A stretch of DNA of 63,918 nt from Flavobacteriales bacterium (GTDB lineage Bacteria > Bacteroidota > Bacteroidia > UBA10329). A model generated the notes under the pieces. It saw only the letters and a list, made by a program, of their open reading frames with translations, searched no databases and had not been told where the DNA came from. Shown here piece by piece: positions 8,228 to 16,771 of the stretch. The stretch covers positions 1 through 63,918 of the forward strand of contig JACJZP010000018.1 in the NCBI GenBank assembly GCA_020635535.1, written 5' to 3'. Position 1 is the first letter of the stretch. Every line of letters starts with the position of its first letter. The translations under genes and the position numbers were made by a program.

Positions 8228-9038
8228 TCTGGCAGTTCGTATTGTTGTCGGGCTTATTGTGTTCGGCATTTTTCTAGCATTGATCTTCCTTGCCAAGGAG
8301 ATCGGTTTTCTTATTCTTTTCGGATTTGCGCTGCTTGTAGGACTTCATGAATTCTACAACCTAGTGGATATGGGTGGGTATAAACCCCAACGACTTACAG
8401 GTTATCTACTGGGTATTTCCATGTTTCTGGGCAACGGTATGATGACATTTTTCGGGTATTCGGAGAAGTTCCTGCTACTTCCACTTTTGTGTCTGTTCTT
8501 GATTCTTCCGATTGAGCTGTACCGCAAACGACCAGACCCATTCACCAATATTGCGCACGGTTTTCTAGGTATCATCTATGTTGCCATTCCGCTCACATTG
8601 CTCATAAATGTTGTTCATCCCAATGACGAGATAGGCTACAATCCACTGTTCTTTGCAGCTTGGCTTCAGCTTATACTCTCGTCAGATTCTGGAGCATATC
8701 TGGCTGGTTCGGCCTTTGGTAAAAACAAGTTGTTTGAAAGAATAAGCCCTAAGAAAAGTTGGGAAGGAGCAGCCGGTGGATTGGCCATGAGTATGGCATT
8801 TGCAGTGGGATTTTCATTTTTCATCGATGTGCTGACCCTTTGGGAATGGATAGGTCTATGTCTCATAACCGTTGTTTCGGGCATTTATGGCGATCTTGTA
8901 GAAAGTCTTCTGAAACGGAATGTGGGTGCAAAGGACAGTGGAACGCTACTGCCTGGGCATGGCGGTGTGCTTGATCGGATTGACAGCATATTGCTCGCCA
9001 CACCCTTCGCATTCGTATATCTCAAGATTTTTCTCTGA
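8211..9038 (+). CDS. cdsA: Phosphatidate cytidylyltransferase
   Basis: This 275-residue polytopic membrane enzyme makes CDP-diacylglycerol from phosphatidate and CTP, the branch point of phospholipid synthesis. About eight hydrophobic segments are visible. The family signature is complete: SDSGAYLAGSAFGKNKL, then SPKKSWEGAAGG, then the C-terminal GAKDSGTLLPGHGGVLDRID with its metal-binding Asp. Possible starts are TTG 8208, ATG 8211 and ATG 8220; I chose 8211. It overlaps the DUF2007 gene. The neighbour psd acts later in the same pathway (phosphatidylethanolamine formation); a phosphatidylserine synthase is not in the window. Confidence 0.94.
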   Translation: MKKMPDLAVRIVVGLIVFGIFLALIFLAKEIGFLILFGFALLVGLHEFYNLVDMGGYKPQRLTGYLLGISMFLGNGMMTFFGYSEKFLLLPLLCLFLILPIELYRKRPDPFTNIAHGFLGIIYVAIPLTLLINVVHPNDEIGYNPLFFAAWLQLILSSDSGAYLAGSAFGKNKLFERISPKKSWEGAAGGLAMSMAFAVGFSFFIDVLTLWEWIGLCLITVVSGIYGDLVESLLKRNVGAKDSGTLLPGHGGVLDRIDSILLATPFAFVYLKIFL

Positions 9039-9058
9039 TCAGAGGTTGAACCAAAACT

Positions 9059-9066
9059 TACCTTTG
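9059..9066 (+). promoter_or_regulatory. -7 box TACCTTTG before psd
   Basis: TACCTTTG matches TAnnTTTG exactly. No TTG lies at the normal spacing upstream. The box ends 7 bp before the ATG at 9074, so a transcript from it would be nearly leaderless unless translation begins at ATG 9083. Confidence 0.35.
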
Positions 9067-9073
9067 CGGTTTC

Positions 9074-9742
9074 ATGGCAAGAATGACCATCCATAAAGAA
9101 GGCTACAGAATGCTAACGCTGCTTGCATTGGCCATCATAGCCTTAAGCATCGGTGTAGTGTATCTATTCCCAAAATTGGTCTGGCTACATTACTTGGTAG
9201 GCATAGCGGGTGGCATCATTTTCCTCATCTTCCTGCAGTTTTTTCGCAGTCCTAAAAGAAATCTGGTCATTTCATCTCGCAGCATCGTTTGTCCGGCAGA
9301 TGGTAGAGTGGTTGCCATTGAGGAAGTGGAAGAACCCGAATATTTCAATGGTGAAAAGCGTATTCAAGTTTCGGTTTTCATGTCGCCTTTGAATGTGCAC
9401 TTGAATCGATATCCTATATCGGGACGCATTGCTTACGCAAAGTACCATCCAGGAGAGTTCCTCGTGGCCTGGCATCCGAAGTCGAGTACAGAGAACGAAC
9501 GTAATACCGTAGTCATTGAAACCGAATTCGGCCCAACCGTGCTTATCCGTCAGATAGCTGGTTTCGTGGCTCGAAGAATTGTTTGGTATTGCAATCAAGG
9601 TGATGAAGTGAAGCAGGGTGATGAGCTCGGGTTCATCAAATTCGGATCTCGAGTAGATCTTTTTCTTCCACTTGATGCCAAGATCAAAGTGGAGCTGGAA
9701 GAGAAAGTCAAAGGAGGAATCAGCGTGCTCGCTGAGATTTAG
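9074..9742 (+). CDS. psd: Phosphatidylserine decarboxylase family protein
   Basis: This 222-residue short-form enzyme (PSD-A type) forms phosphatidylethanolamine from phosphatidylserine. Two hydrophobic segments (about residues 13-55) anchor it. The catalytic part shows CPADGRVVAIEEV, FMSPLNVHLNRYPISGRI and the self-cleavage site FGSR (about residues 191-194), where cleavage before Ser creates the pyruvoyl group. ATG 9074 gives MARMTIHKEGYR; the internal ATG at 9083 gives MTIHKEGYR and fits the promoter box better, so the true start may be 9 bp later. It is convergent with the HAD gene (4-bp overlap). Confidence 0.92.
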   Translation: MARMTIHKEGYRMLTLLALAIIALSIGVVYLFPKLVWLHYLVGIAGGIIFLIFLQFFRSPKRNLVISSRSIVCPADGRVVAIEEVEEPEYFNGEKRIQVSVFMSPLNVHLNRYPISGRIAYAKYHPGEFLVAWHPKSSTENERNTVVIETEFGPTVLIRQIAGFVARRIVWYCNQGDEVKQGDELGFIKFGSRVDLFLPLDAKIKVELEEKVKGGISVLAEI

Positions 9743-10434
9743 AGCACTTCTTTCAGTTCGGTGAGATGCTGAATATGAAGAAATTCAGTTCCTTTTGATT
9801 TTTCCTTATTGGGTTCATAAAGAACAGCTTTCCAGCCAACCTCCAAAGCACCAATTACATCGGCTTCAAAATGATCTCCTATCATAATACTGTTCTCTGG
9901 TTTCGCCCCAGTTAATTCAGCAGCATGATGAAAGATGATGGGGTCGGGCTTTTTTGCACCAGCAGATTCTGAGGTGATCACATGACCGAAGTATGGGTCA
10001 AGCCCAGAACTTTTCATTTTAATGTGTTGCACTTCTTCAAACCCGTTGGTAATGATGTGCAGTGCGTACTTGGAATGTAAATACTCCAACACCTCAATGC
10101 AGCCATCTACCAATCCCGTTTTCTTGGGGCTGCGCGATATATACAGCTCACCTATTTCAGAAGCCATTCTCCGGTCAGAATGCCCGAAGAACTTCATGGC
10201 AGCTTCAAACCGTGCATAGCGGAGTTCTTCCTTTTTGATCACACCATTTCGGTAATCTTCCCAGAATAACTCGTTTATGCGCTTGTATTCATGAATGAAA
10301 TCATCATCAGAAACCCCGAGTTTCTCTGTTAGACCGAATTCAGAGAACAGTTCTTTTAGCGTTGCTTCTGAGTTTGATTCGAAATCCCAAAGGGTTCTAT
10401 CGAGGTCGAAGAAAACGTATTGGATATTTCGCAA
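9739..10434 (-). CDS. HAD-superfamily hydrolase, YjjG-like nucleotidase
   Basis: This 231-residue HAD phosphatase is closest to YjjG, a house-cleaning nucleotidase acting on non-canonical pyrimidine nucleotides. Motif I is FFDLDRTLWDFE (about residues 8-19), with the nucleophile in DLDRT. Motif II is HIITNGFEEVQ (about 116), the motif III Lys lies in GAKKPDP (about 154-160), and motif IV is MIGDHFEADVIGA (about 178-190). The helical cap follows motif I. Substrate choice cannot be read from the sequence. The gene lies 7 bp downstream of the membrane-protein gene and its stop overlaps psd. Confidence 0.88.
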   Translation of the reverse strand: MRNIQYVFFDLDRTLWDFESNSEATLKELFSEFGLTEKLGVSDDDFIHEYKRINELFWEDYRNGVIKKEELRYARFEAAMKFFGHSDRRMASEIGELYISRSPKKTGLVDGCIEVLEYLHSKYALHIITNGFEEVQHIKMKSSGLDPYFGHVITSESAGAKKPDPIIFHHAAELTGAKPENSIMIGDHFEADVIGALEVGWKAVLYEPNKEKSKGTEFLHIQHLTELKEVL

Positions 10435-10441
10435 AACGGTG

Positions 10442-10888
10442 TCAGAATATGATGACCACCGAAGATACGATCACCGACCAAACGATAACGGAAGCAGATA
10501 GATAGGTTATTACCTTCTTCTTGTCAGAAAAGTAACGTGCAGCCAAGAATGTTCCAACAGGAATTGATAGTAATGTCGGAGTTATTGCAGCAAGCCCAAT
10601 GAGTCCATATTCGCGTTTTATATGAACGATCAACTTGTTCTTCCAAGTGAATTTCCGCTTTGGTTTTGAAGGCTTTTTATGCTTGGAACTTGAGGTCAAT
10701 TTCGCAATCAGCATCATGAAAAATGAACTGACGTAGAAGAAGAAAAACACACCGATAACACCTCCAAGGGTGGTGATGAGAAGTGTTTCTACGTAGCCAA
10801 AACCGATGTTCAGAGATGTAATTGGGGCAGTCAGGAACTTGGTCGCGCTAAGGATGACCACCAACAATATTTGTAGAATTTTCTCCAA
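10442..10888 (-). CDS. Uncharacterised membrane protein (small multidrug-export-like)
   Basis: This 148-residue protein has about four hydrophobic segments (about 2-22, 27-58, 92-115, 123-146) and a very basic loop (about 65-88, KHKKPSKPKRK). The segment after the loop, YGLIGLAAITPTLLSIPVGTF, recalls the re-entrant glycine/proline-rich hairpin of small multidrug-export and DedA-like proteins, but similarity is limited and I do not assign transport. It probably shares a transcript with the downstream HAD gene (7 bp apart). I recognise no characterised homologue. Confidence 0.7.
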   Translation of the reverse strand: MEKILQILLVVILSATKFLTAPITSLNIGFGYVETLLITTLGGVIGVFFFFYVSSFFMMLIAKLTSSSKHKKPSKPKRKFTWKNKLIVHIKREYGLIGLAAITPTLLSIPVGTFLAARYFSDKKKVITYLSASVIVWSVIVSSVVIIF

Positions 10889-10943
10889 CTCTGTTCTCCT
10901 CTCTCTACGCCTTCGTTACAGTTTGGTTTTGTTGTTCGTCTGA

Positions 10944-11594
10944 TTATTCTTTGCTTCCATAAGCAAGGTCGCCAGCATCGCCCAACCCGGGCACTATGTA
11001 AGATTGCGCAGTCAATTCTTCATCCAATCCACCAATCCAAATGGTGGTGTTTTTTGGTAAATGCCGCTGGCAGTATTCCAACCCTTCGCGGCTTGCAATT
11101 GCTGCCACTATATGTGTGTGTTTCGGCTCACCGCGGTTCAGCAAGGCTCTGTAAGCCAACACCATCGAGCCGCCTGTTGCCAACATCGGGTCGCAAAGGA
11201 TCACGGTTCGGTCTTCAACAGATGGACTCGACAGATACTCTATCTTAATGTCGAAGGAGCCATCTTCTTTGTGGTTCATTCTATAAGCTGAAATGAAACA
11301 GTTGTCAGCTTGGTCAAAATAATTCAAGATTCCCTGATGCAATGGCAGACCCGCCCTGAGAATGGTTGCAACAACCGGTTGTTCGGCAATAAGAGGTAAC
11401 TCAGCCTCACCCAATGGGGTGGTCAGGGTTCCATTGTTCCATTCCAGTTTCTTGCTGATCTCATAGGCCATCAATTCACCGATTCGCTCAAGGTTTCTTC
11501 TGAACCGCATGCGGTCGTTCTGAACGTCAACGTTTCTAAGTTCGCCAAGGAATTGGTCAAATAGAGATCCTTTGCCTCCAAGAATATTTGCCAT
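10944..11594 (-). CDS. upp: Uracil phosphoribosyltransferase
   Basis: This salvage enzyme makes UMP from uracil and PRPP. Clear motifs are QNDRMRFRRNLERIGELMAY (about residue 28 on), ILRAGLPLHQG (about 80), the PRPP loop CDPMLATGGSM (about 136) and the uracil-binding C-terminal GLDEELTAQSYIVPGLGDAGD. The frame extends to a TTG at 11630, but the 12 extra residues are not expected in the family, and a TATATTTA sequence (one mismatch from the -7 box) sits just upstream of that TTG. I therefore prefer ATG 11594 (216 residues); 11630 remains possible. Confidence 0.92.
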   Translation of the reverse strand: MANILGGKGSLFDQFLGELRNVDVQNDRMRFRRNLERIGELMAYEISKKLEWNNGTLTTPLGEAELPLIAEQPVVATILRAGLPLHQGILNYFDQADNCFISAYRMNHKEDGSFDIKIEYLSSPSVEDRTVILCDPMLATGGSMVLAYRALLNRGEPKHTHIVAAIASREGLEYCQRHLPKNTTIWIGGLDEELTAQSYIVPGLGDAGDLAYGSKE

Positions 11595-11679
11595 TTGAAA
11601 CAGGGTGTTTTCAGAATTTTCAGATCGCAAGCCGATGCGTTAAATATACGTATTGTGCGTAGCTGAAAAGTGTTAAAAG

Positions 11680-12984
11680 TTACTGTTTGGCTTCACGCAT
11701 CATATGCAGAAAAACATCTCGCCAACCTTTCCAAATGTTGGTGTCGGTAAGTGTTTCGTTATGCCACAAGCTCATAAAAGTTCCATCTACGGCTTTCACT
11801 TTTCGGACGATGTCGGAAACAACGGTTTTCGATTCTTCGGGCGAAAGCTTCATGTAATACTTCAAGGTGGCTTCCATCATTGCAAATGGGTAAACCGTAA
11901 GTTCTGTAGGTGTTTCCAGGTCGAGGTCGTAGAAGCGGAATGGTGTGCATGTTCCTGCCCTGAAGCCAACATGCGCTGCATAACCCATGGAGTAGTCTTC
12001 GGTAATATCGTTCTCAATCAGTTTGTGATAGGTGTGCGGGATATGCAGAATCAGAAAGTGCTGACGGCTTTTGGTCACAGATCGGTGAATGATCTTCTCA
12101 AGTCTCTTTTTTTCAACCGTAAGCTTATCATTCTTCTCATTGGAATTGAACCCAGGATGAATGCCAACCTGGGCATAATCTGCCAAATGCTTGATCAAGG
12201 ATTGAAACTCCTGATTGTAGTAGGGCACGTTCTTGTCATTCACCCCGTAATCTGCCAACAGGAAAAAATAAATTGTCTCAATGGCGAACTCTTTCTGAGT
12301 GGAAAGCTGGAAGTCATACGTATCGTAAGGGTCTTTTTTCCTACCAAGCAGAACCTGAGTTCGCTCAATCACCTCCTTCAGTTTTCCATTTAATATGGCA
12401 CGTGCATAAGCTCCAGCTGTTCGCATAAAACCCTTGTTCTTGTATGCGTAGGCGTTGTCAATGTCAATGGTTGATACAAACTTGTACTGCCGATTTTTGA
12501 ACTTCAGTTCAGGATACTTTCTGCGGATAATGTCTCTTACACGCAGCAACCACTGATCTACTACAGGTTCTGTCAGGAAACCATGCTTGAAGGCAAGACT
12601 TTCAGTTGCTTCAAAACGATTGTATTGGTCACGAAGATGAGGAAGGCACTCCTCATATCGCGAAAGCAGGTAGAATGATGCAGCAAACACATCAAAATTC
12701 AACTCAGAATCCTGTGAATTATGGGCGTAGAAGTACTTTCCCTGTTCGTTTTCCAGTACTCTAATGCTTTGGTCTTCAACGCCTTTTTGGTGCAGAAGGC
12801 CAGTTGAGCGAAAATGAAGTTCATCTCCGAGTTTCGAATGTGTGTAGCTGATTTTGGGTTTGTCTGAACTTATAAACTCATCCCGTTTATTGGTGAATTC
12901 CACTTCCAGGCCAAGCATATCGCCCAGCATGACATGAAAAATGTACCGTGCACGGTTGGTGATGCTGTGGCTGTAAACAAGCAT
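11680..12984 (-). CDS. Polysaccharide deacetylase family protein
   Basis: This 434-residue protein has a Bacteroidota-specific N-terminal domain (about 1-165) and a NodB-like carbohydrate-esterase domain. Visible parts of the catalytic site are the metal-binding Asp pair in STIDIDNAYAY (about 168-178), QVGIHPGFNSNEK (His-Pro-Gly), RQHFLILHIPHTY and the acidic/Arg segment DYSMGYAAHVGFRAGT. Such enzymes remove acetyl groups from N-acetyl-hexosamine polymers. It has no signal peptide, which suggests a cytoplasmic role or an unusual export route. It overlaps wecB by 1 bp (TGATG), so both are co-translated, which points to surface polysaccharide or LPS synthesis. Confidence 0.8.
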   Translation of the reverse strand: MLVYSHSITNRARYIFHVMLGDMLGLEVEFTNKRDEFISSDKPKISYTHSKLGDELHFRSTGLLHQKGVEDQSIRVLENEQGKYFYAHNSQDSELNFDVFAASFYLLSRYEECLPHLRDQYNRFEATESLAFKHGFLTEPVVDQWLLRVRDIIRRKYPELKFKNRQYKFVSTIDIDNAYAYKNKGFMRTAGAYARAILNGKLKEVIERTQVLLGRKKDPYDTYDFQLSTQKEFAIETIYFFLLADYGVNDKNVPYYNQEFQSLIKHLADYAQVGIHPGFNSNEKNDKLTVEKKRLEKIIHRSVTKSRQHFLILHIPHTYHKLIENDITEDYSMGYAAHVGFRAGTCTPFRFYDLDLETPTELTVYPFAMMEATLKYYMKLSPEESKTVVSDIVRKVKAVDGTFMSLWHNETLTDTNIWKGWRDVFLHMMREAKQ

Positions 12985-14141
12985 CAGTTAAGGTGGTCGA
13001 TAATTGATTGACAGATGAATTCTGCGGCCTTTCCATCACCGAACACATCTGGAAATTCCGTGATCGGATTCGTCTTAAAATGTTGGTAACCGGCCTTGAT
13101 CTTTTCGGGGTTTGAGCCCGCCAAGATCGCGCAATGGCATTCCACAATTTCCGTCCATTCCGTTTCTGGGCGAAGAATAACACAAGGCTTCTTTACAAAG
13201 AATGCCTCTTTCTGAACGCCTCCGCTATCGGTCATTATCATTTTGGCATTCTTCTCCAAGAGAATCATCTCAAGAAATCCTACAGGTTCAATGATCTTGA
13301 AATTCTGATTCTCCTGGGCTCTCTTGATGGCCGCATCATTCGATTGCAAAATCTTGTTTGCTGTACGAGGATGTAACGGCAGAACCATTTGGACACCATC
13401 TTCCAACGATATCTGATTCAATGCATTCAGAATTCCCGAAAGAATATTGATGTCATCTGTGTTCTGAGGTCTGTGGATGGTGGTGAGAACATAATTGCCT
13501 TTGTCGATTCCGCGCTCTACGAATAGAGAATCGTATTCATCAGCTTTGTCACTGTAAAAAAGCGTGTTGTCGTACATCAGATCGCCACAATGAAAAACAT
13601 ACGGATTATCCAGATCTGCCTTTCCAATTTCCTGAGCTTCATTCAGTGGTCGGAATCCTTCCTTTTTCAGATTTCTCAATCCTACTTTTGTTGGCGAAAA
13701 GAGCAGAGTAGAAGCGTGGTCGGCAGTAATGCGGTTTACTTCCTCCGGCATACGCTTGTTGAATGAGCGTAGTCCTGCTTCAATATGGATTACTGGAACA
13801 TGGACTTTTGCGGCTGCCAAAGCTCCCGCTAACGTAGAGTTTGTGTCTCCGTAAATTACCAGTGCATCCGGTTTTTCCTTGATGATAACCTGCTCAATTG
13901 CATCAAGCATTCTTCCGGTCTGCTGGCCGTGGCTACCTGAACCTATTCCCAAGTTGTAATCGGGTTTGGGAATTCCCATTTCTTCGAAGAAAACTTGAGA
14001 CATACCATGATCGTAATGCTGCCCTGTGTGAACCAGCACTTCGGTCAACTCATTGGAAAACTTACTTTGTATGGCCCGGTTAAGTGCAGCTGCTTTTATG
14101 ATCTGTGGCCGCGCACCTATTATGGTAAGTAGTTTCTTCAA
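12984..14141 (-). CDS. wecB: UDP-N-acetylglucosamine 2-epimerase (non-hydrolysing)
   Basis: This 385-residue GT-B-fold epimerase converts UDP-GlcNAc to UDP-ManNAc, a precursor of surface polysaccharides. Conserved pieces are IIGARPQIIKAA at the N-terminus, YGDTNSTLAG (about 95), HIEAGLRSFNKRMPEEVNR (about 118-136, catalytic His/Glu region), TIHRPQNTDD (about 211) and TDSGGVQKEAFF (about 285). The start codon is TTG at 14141. Upstream lies the 14160-14271 inverted repeat. It is followed by the deacetylase with a 1-bp overlap. Confidence 0.93.
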   Translation of the reverse strand: MKKLLTIIGARPQIIKAAALNRAIQSKFSNELTEVLVHTGQHYDHGMSQVFFEEMGIPKPDYNLGIGSGSHGQQTGRMLDAIEQVIIKEKPDALVIYGDTNSTLAGALAAAKVHVPVIHIEAGLRSFNKRMPEEVNRITADHASTLLFSPTKVGLRNLKKEGFRPLNEAQEIGKADLDNPYVFHCGDLMYDNTLFYSDKADEYDSLFVERGIDKGNYVLTTIHRPQNTDDINILSGILNALNQISLEDGVQMVLPLHPRTANKILQSNDAAIKRAQENQNFKIIEPVGFLEMILLEKNAKMIMTDSGGVQKEAFFVKKPCVILRPETEWTEIVECHCAILAGSNPEKIKAGYQHFKTNPITEFPDVFGDGKAAEFICQSIIDHLN

Positions 14142-14159
14142 CGCTGGTTGTAAAGCTGA

Positions 14160-14271
14160 TACGAATTACGAATAAAACGCGAATATGACGAATACTTGAA
14201 AGAACCTCCAATTGTAGATGAAAACTACAGACTTGTCCATTCGGATATTCGTAACGGATTCGTAATTCGTA
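14160..14271. repeat. Intergenic inverted repeat (word TACGAATTACGAAT)
   Basis: TACGAATTACGAAT (14160-14173) and ATTCGTAATTCGTA (14258-14271) are perfect 14-bp reverse complements. Each arm continues inward with further imperfect copies of ACGAAT/ATTCG. They span nearly the whole 132-bp gap between radC and wecB, both minus strand. The loop is about 84 bases. Confidence 0.6.
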
Positions 14272-14273
14272 AC

Positions 14274-14972
14274 CTAAAACACTCCTTCGTCCACAAAGCT
14301 AAAGTAATCCCGGTCTCCAATGATCAAATGGTCAAGTACAGGGATGTCGAGTGCTTTTCCAGCCTCTTTCAATTTTCGAGTGAGTTCATGATCTGCTTGG
14401 CTGGGCTTCAGGTTTCCTGATGGATGATTGTGGGCAAGGATTATTCCTGAAGCTGGAAATTGGACGGCCATTTTAAAGACCACTTTTGGGTCAACCACGG
14501 TTCCAGATACACCGCCCTTCGAGACATTCTGCTTACCAATGACCGCATTGGCACGGTTAAGGAAAATGACCCAGAATTCTTCGTAGTTCAGATCCCCAAG
14601 ATGGGGGTAAACAATTTCAAATGCAGAACGGCTATCTGTGATTCTAACGCGCTTTTCAGGCTCAGTGTCTTTTCTACGTCTTCCCAATTCAAGAGCAGCA
14701 ATAATGCTTATGGCCTTTGCTTCGCCAATTCCCTTGAACTGCATCAGGTCTTTTACCGAGAGTTTACCAAGTTCAGTAAGGCTGTTGTTCAGGCTCTGAA
14801 GTATGCGCTTAGAGAGGTCAACGGCAGTCTCATCTGTGTTGCCAGACCCGATCAAAATGGCAATGAGTTCAGCATCGCTCAAAGTGGACTTTCCTTTCAG
14901 CAAGAGTTTTTCACGTGGTCTGTCATCTTCAGCCCAGGCGCGTATTCCTTTCAGTGGTCTGTACGGTTCCAT
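14274..14972 (-). CDS. radC: RadC family protein (JAB/MPN domain)
   Basis: This 232-residue protein has an N-terminal helix-hairpin-helix region (LLKGKSTLSDAELIAIL; MQFKGIGEAKA) and a C-terminal JAB1/MPN metalloprotease-like domain. The JAMM signature is complete: E of YEEFWVIFLN, then AHNHPSGNLKPSQAD, then HLIIGD. Despite its name RadC has no proven role in repair, so no reaction is assigned. The frame begins at 15023, but that ATG lies in the rpsT terminator hairpin; the ATG at 14972 (MEPYRPLKGIRAWAEDDRP) gives the standard N-terminus. Confidence 0.92.
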   Translation of the reverse strand: MEPYRPLKGIRAWAEDDRPREKLLLKGKSTLSDAELIAILIGSGNTDETAVDLSKRILQSLNNSLTELGKLSVKDLMQFKGIGEAKAISIIAALELGRRRKDTEPEKRVRITDSRSAFEIVYPHLGDLNYEEFWVIFLNRANAVIGKQNVSKGGVSGTVVDPKVVFKMAVQFPASGIILAHNHPSGNLKPSQADHELTRKLKEAGKALDIPVLDHLIIGDRDYFSFVDEGVF

Positions 14973-15000
14973 AACAGGGAGTAAGGTAAGAATTGGGCAA

Positions 15001-15029
15001 AAAAAAACCCGATGTGATTTCACATCGGG
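15001..15029 (-). terminator. Rho-independent terminator of rpsT
   Basis: CCCGATGTGA (15008-15017) and TCACATCGGG (15020-15029) form a strong GC-containing stem with a very short loop. On the minus strand it is followed by a run of seven or more U (complement of the A-run from 15007 downward). It lies 22 bp after the rpsT stop codon. Confidence 0.9.
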
Positions 15030-15051
15030 CTTTGAATCCTAACTGATATAA

Positions 15052-15303
15052 TTAAAGTCCGTTGACGTGAAGCGTCAGTTTCGACTTCAAGTTTGAGGCT
15101 TTACTCTTATGAATGATGTTGTTCTTGGCAAGTTTGTCAACCAGAGCAATCACTTTTGGATACTGCTCAGTAGCTTCTTTCTTGTCAGTGGTAGCACGTA
15201 GGTCACGAATGGCGTTACGTGTTGTTTTGTGCATGTATTTGTTGCGCAAACGCTTGGTTTCGTTCGAGCGGATTCTCTTAAGAGATGATTTGTGATTAGC
15301 CAT
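15052..15303 (-). CDS. rpsT: 30S ribosomal protein S20
   Basis: This 83-residue, strongly basic S20 binds 16S rRNA early in small-subunit assembly. The N-terminus MANHKSSLKRIRSNETKRL and the helical Lys/Ala-rich body ending NIIHKSKASNLKSKLT are diagnostic. It is monocistronic: a promoter lies at 15361-15332 and a strong terminator directly after the stop. Confidence 0.97.
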   Translation of the reverse strand: MANHKSSLKRIRSNETKRLRNKYMHKTTRNAIRDLRATTDKKEATEQYPKVIALVDKLAKNNIIHKSKASNLKSKLTLHVNGL

Positions 15304-15331
15304 TGCTTCTCGTAGTCAAATTTTAGGGCTG

Positions 15332-15361
15332 CAAATGTACGTAATTAGTTGCAAGTCGCAA
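15332..15361 (-). promoter_or_regulatory. Promoter of rpsT
   Basis: On the minus strand TTG (15361-15359), a 19-bp spacer and TACATTTG (15339-15332) match TTG-N19-TAnnTTTG exactly. The predicted leader is about 25 nt. The -33 side lies in a stuttered word (TTGCTTGCGACTTGCAACT), like the other word repeats in this window. Confidence 0.7.
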
Positions 15362-15411
15362 GCAACAAGTTCCAATAAAATTTTTCAATCGGGATTTACG
15401 TTCAAAGATTC

Positions 15412-16674
15412 TCACATGTTGGCAATGATCTCATCACCGAATTCTGAGGTGGAAAGTAGCTCAGCACCATCCATCAATCGATGAAAATCGAATGTTACAC
15501 GCTTGCTTGCGATGGCCTTTTCCACTGCATCTTCAATGAGTTTGGCAACTTCAACCCACCCCATGTATTCAAACATCATTGCCCCAGATAGAATAATTGA
15601 GCTTGGATTGACCATGTTCTTTCCTGCCAGCTTAGGTGCTGTTCCGTGTGTTGCTTCAAATATGGCGAACCCAGTTGCGTAATTGATGTTTGCACCTGGG
15701 GCAATACCAATTCCACCAACGCAAGCTGCCAATGCATCCGATACGTAGTCACCGTTCAGATTGAGCGTAGCAACCACAGAGTGCTGTTTCGGATAAAGCA
15801 GAATTTCCTGTAGGAACGCATCTGCAATGCAATCTTTCACCAGTATTTTTCCCGCTGCTTCAGCATCTTCTTGCGCCTGATTTGCCGCGTCAATTCCGTC
15901 AGTGGAAAGAATGCTGTCGTACATTCCCCAAGTAAACACCTTATCGGCATATTCGCGCTCGGCCAGATCATATCCCCACTGCTTGAAACTTCCTTCAGTG
16001 AACTTCATGATATTGCCTTTGTGGACTATGGTAACAGAAGGTTTTCTGTGTTCAATGGCATACTCAATGGCCGCTTTTACCAAACGCTCGGTCCCTTCTT
16101 TAGAAACAGGCTTTATTCCAATGGAAGTTGTTTCTGGAAAACGGATGTTACGCGCTCCGAAATCATCCTGAAGTATGTTTACCAGTTTCTTACAATCATC
16201 CGTTTCCGCCTGGAATTCTATTCCTGCATAGATGTCTTCTGTATTCTCCCGGAAGATCACCATATCGGTATATTCAGGGTGAACTAATGGCGAAGGAACA
16301 CCTTTGAACCAACGCACTGGGCGCAGACATACGTAGAGGTCTAAGGTCTGACGCAGCTGAACATTCAAGGATCGGATGCCGCCACCAATTGGTGTTGTCA
16401 AAGGACCTTTAATGGCCACCAAATGATCATGTATTGCATCCAATGTTTGCTGAGGAAGCCATTCTCCACTTTCATGATAGGCCTTCTCTCCAGCCAAAAC
16501 TTCCAGCCATTCAACCTTTTTCTGTCCACCGTAAACCTTTTCAACAGCGGCATCAAACACTTTTTGTGCGGGTGTCCAGATGTCTATTCCAATTCCGTCA
16601 CCTTCAATGAAGGGAATGATCGGGTCGTTTGGAACGTTGAGTTTTCCGTTTGAAATGGTAATTGAATTGCCCAT
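15412..16674 (-). CDS. icd: Isocitrate dehydrogenase (NADP+)
   Basis: This 420-residue TCA-cycle enzyme decarboxylates isocitrate to 2-oxoglutarate. It is the bacterial homodimeric type: IPFIEGDGIGIDIW near the N-terminus, the substrate loop PIGGGIRSLNVQLRQTLDLY (with the Ser that IDH kinase modifies in E. coli), VHKGNIMKFTEG and YATGFAIFEATHGTAPK near the C-terminus. Length is typical. The gene is monocistronic by context, divergent from the kinase-like gene with about 97 bp between them. Confidence 0.95.
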   Translation of the reverse strand: MGNSITISNGKLNVPNDPIIPFIEGDGIGIDIWTPAQKVFDAAVEKVYGGQKKVEWLEVLAGEKAYHESGEWLPQQTLDAIHDHLVAIKGPLTTPIGGGIRSLNVQLRQTLDLYVCLRPVRWFKGVPSPLVHPEYTDMVIFRENTEDIYAGIEFQAETDDCKKLVNILQDDFGARNIRFPETTSIGIKPVSKEGTERLVKAAIEYAIEHRKPSVTIVHKGNIMKFTEGSFKQWGYDLAEREYADKVFTWGMYDSILSTDGIDAANQAQEDAEAAGKILVKDCIADAFLQEILLYPKQHSVVATLNLNGDYVSDALAACVGGIGIAPGANINYATGFAIFEATHGTAPKLAGKNMVNPSSIILSGAMMFEYMGWVEVAKLIEDAVEKAIASKRVTFDFHRLMDGAELLSTSEFGDEIIANM

Positions 16675-16771
16675 GCTGCACTTTTCTTTAGGTCGGTTGC
16701 GAAGTTATCTTTCTGATGGAATTAAAGGATGATGCAATTGTTTCCTTTTGCTTTATTTGACAATCAGTTTG

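Noticed and set aside
11704..12393. 229-codon open frame on the plus strand
   Set aside because: It is antisense to the polysaccharide deacetylase, whose motifs are clear; Cys/Phe/His-rich translation without domain features.
14973..15023. N-terminal extension of RadC to 15023
   Set aside because: It would place the start inside the rpsT terminator hairpin and adds 17 residues not seen in RadC proteins.
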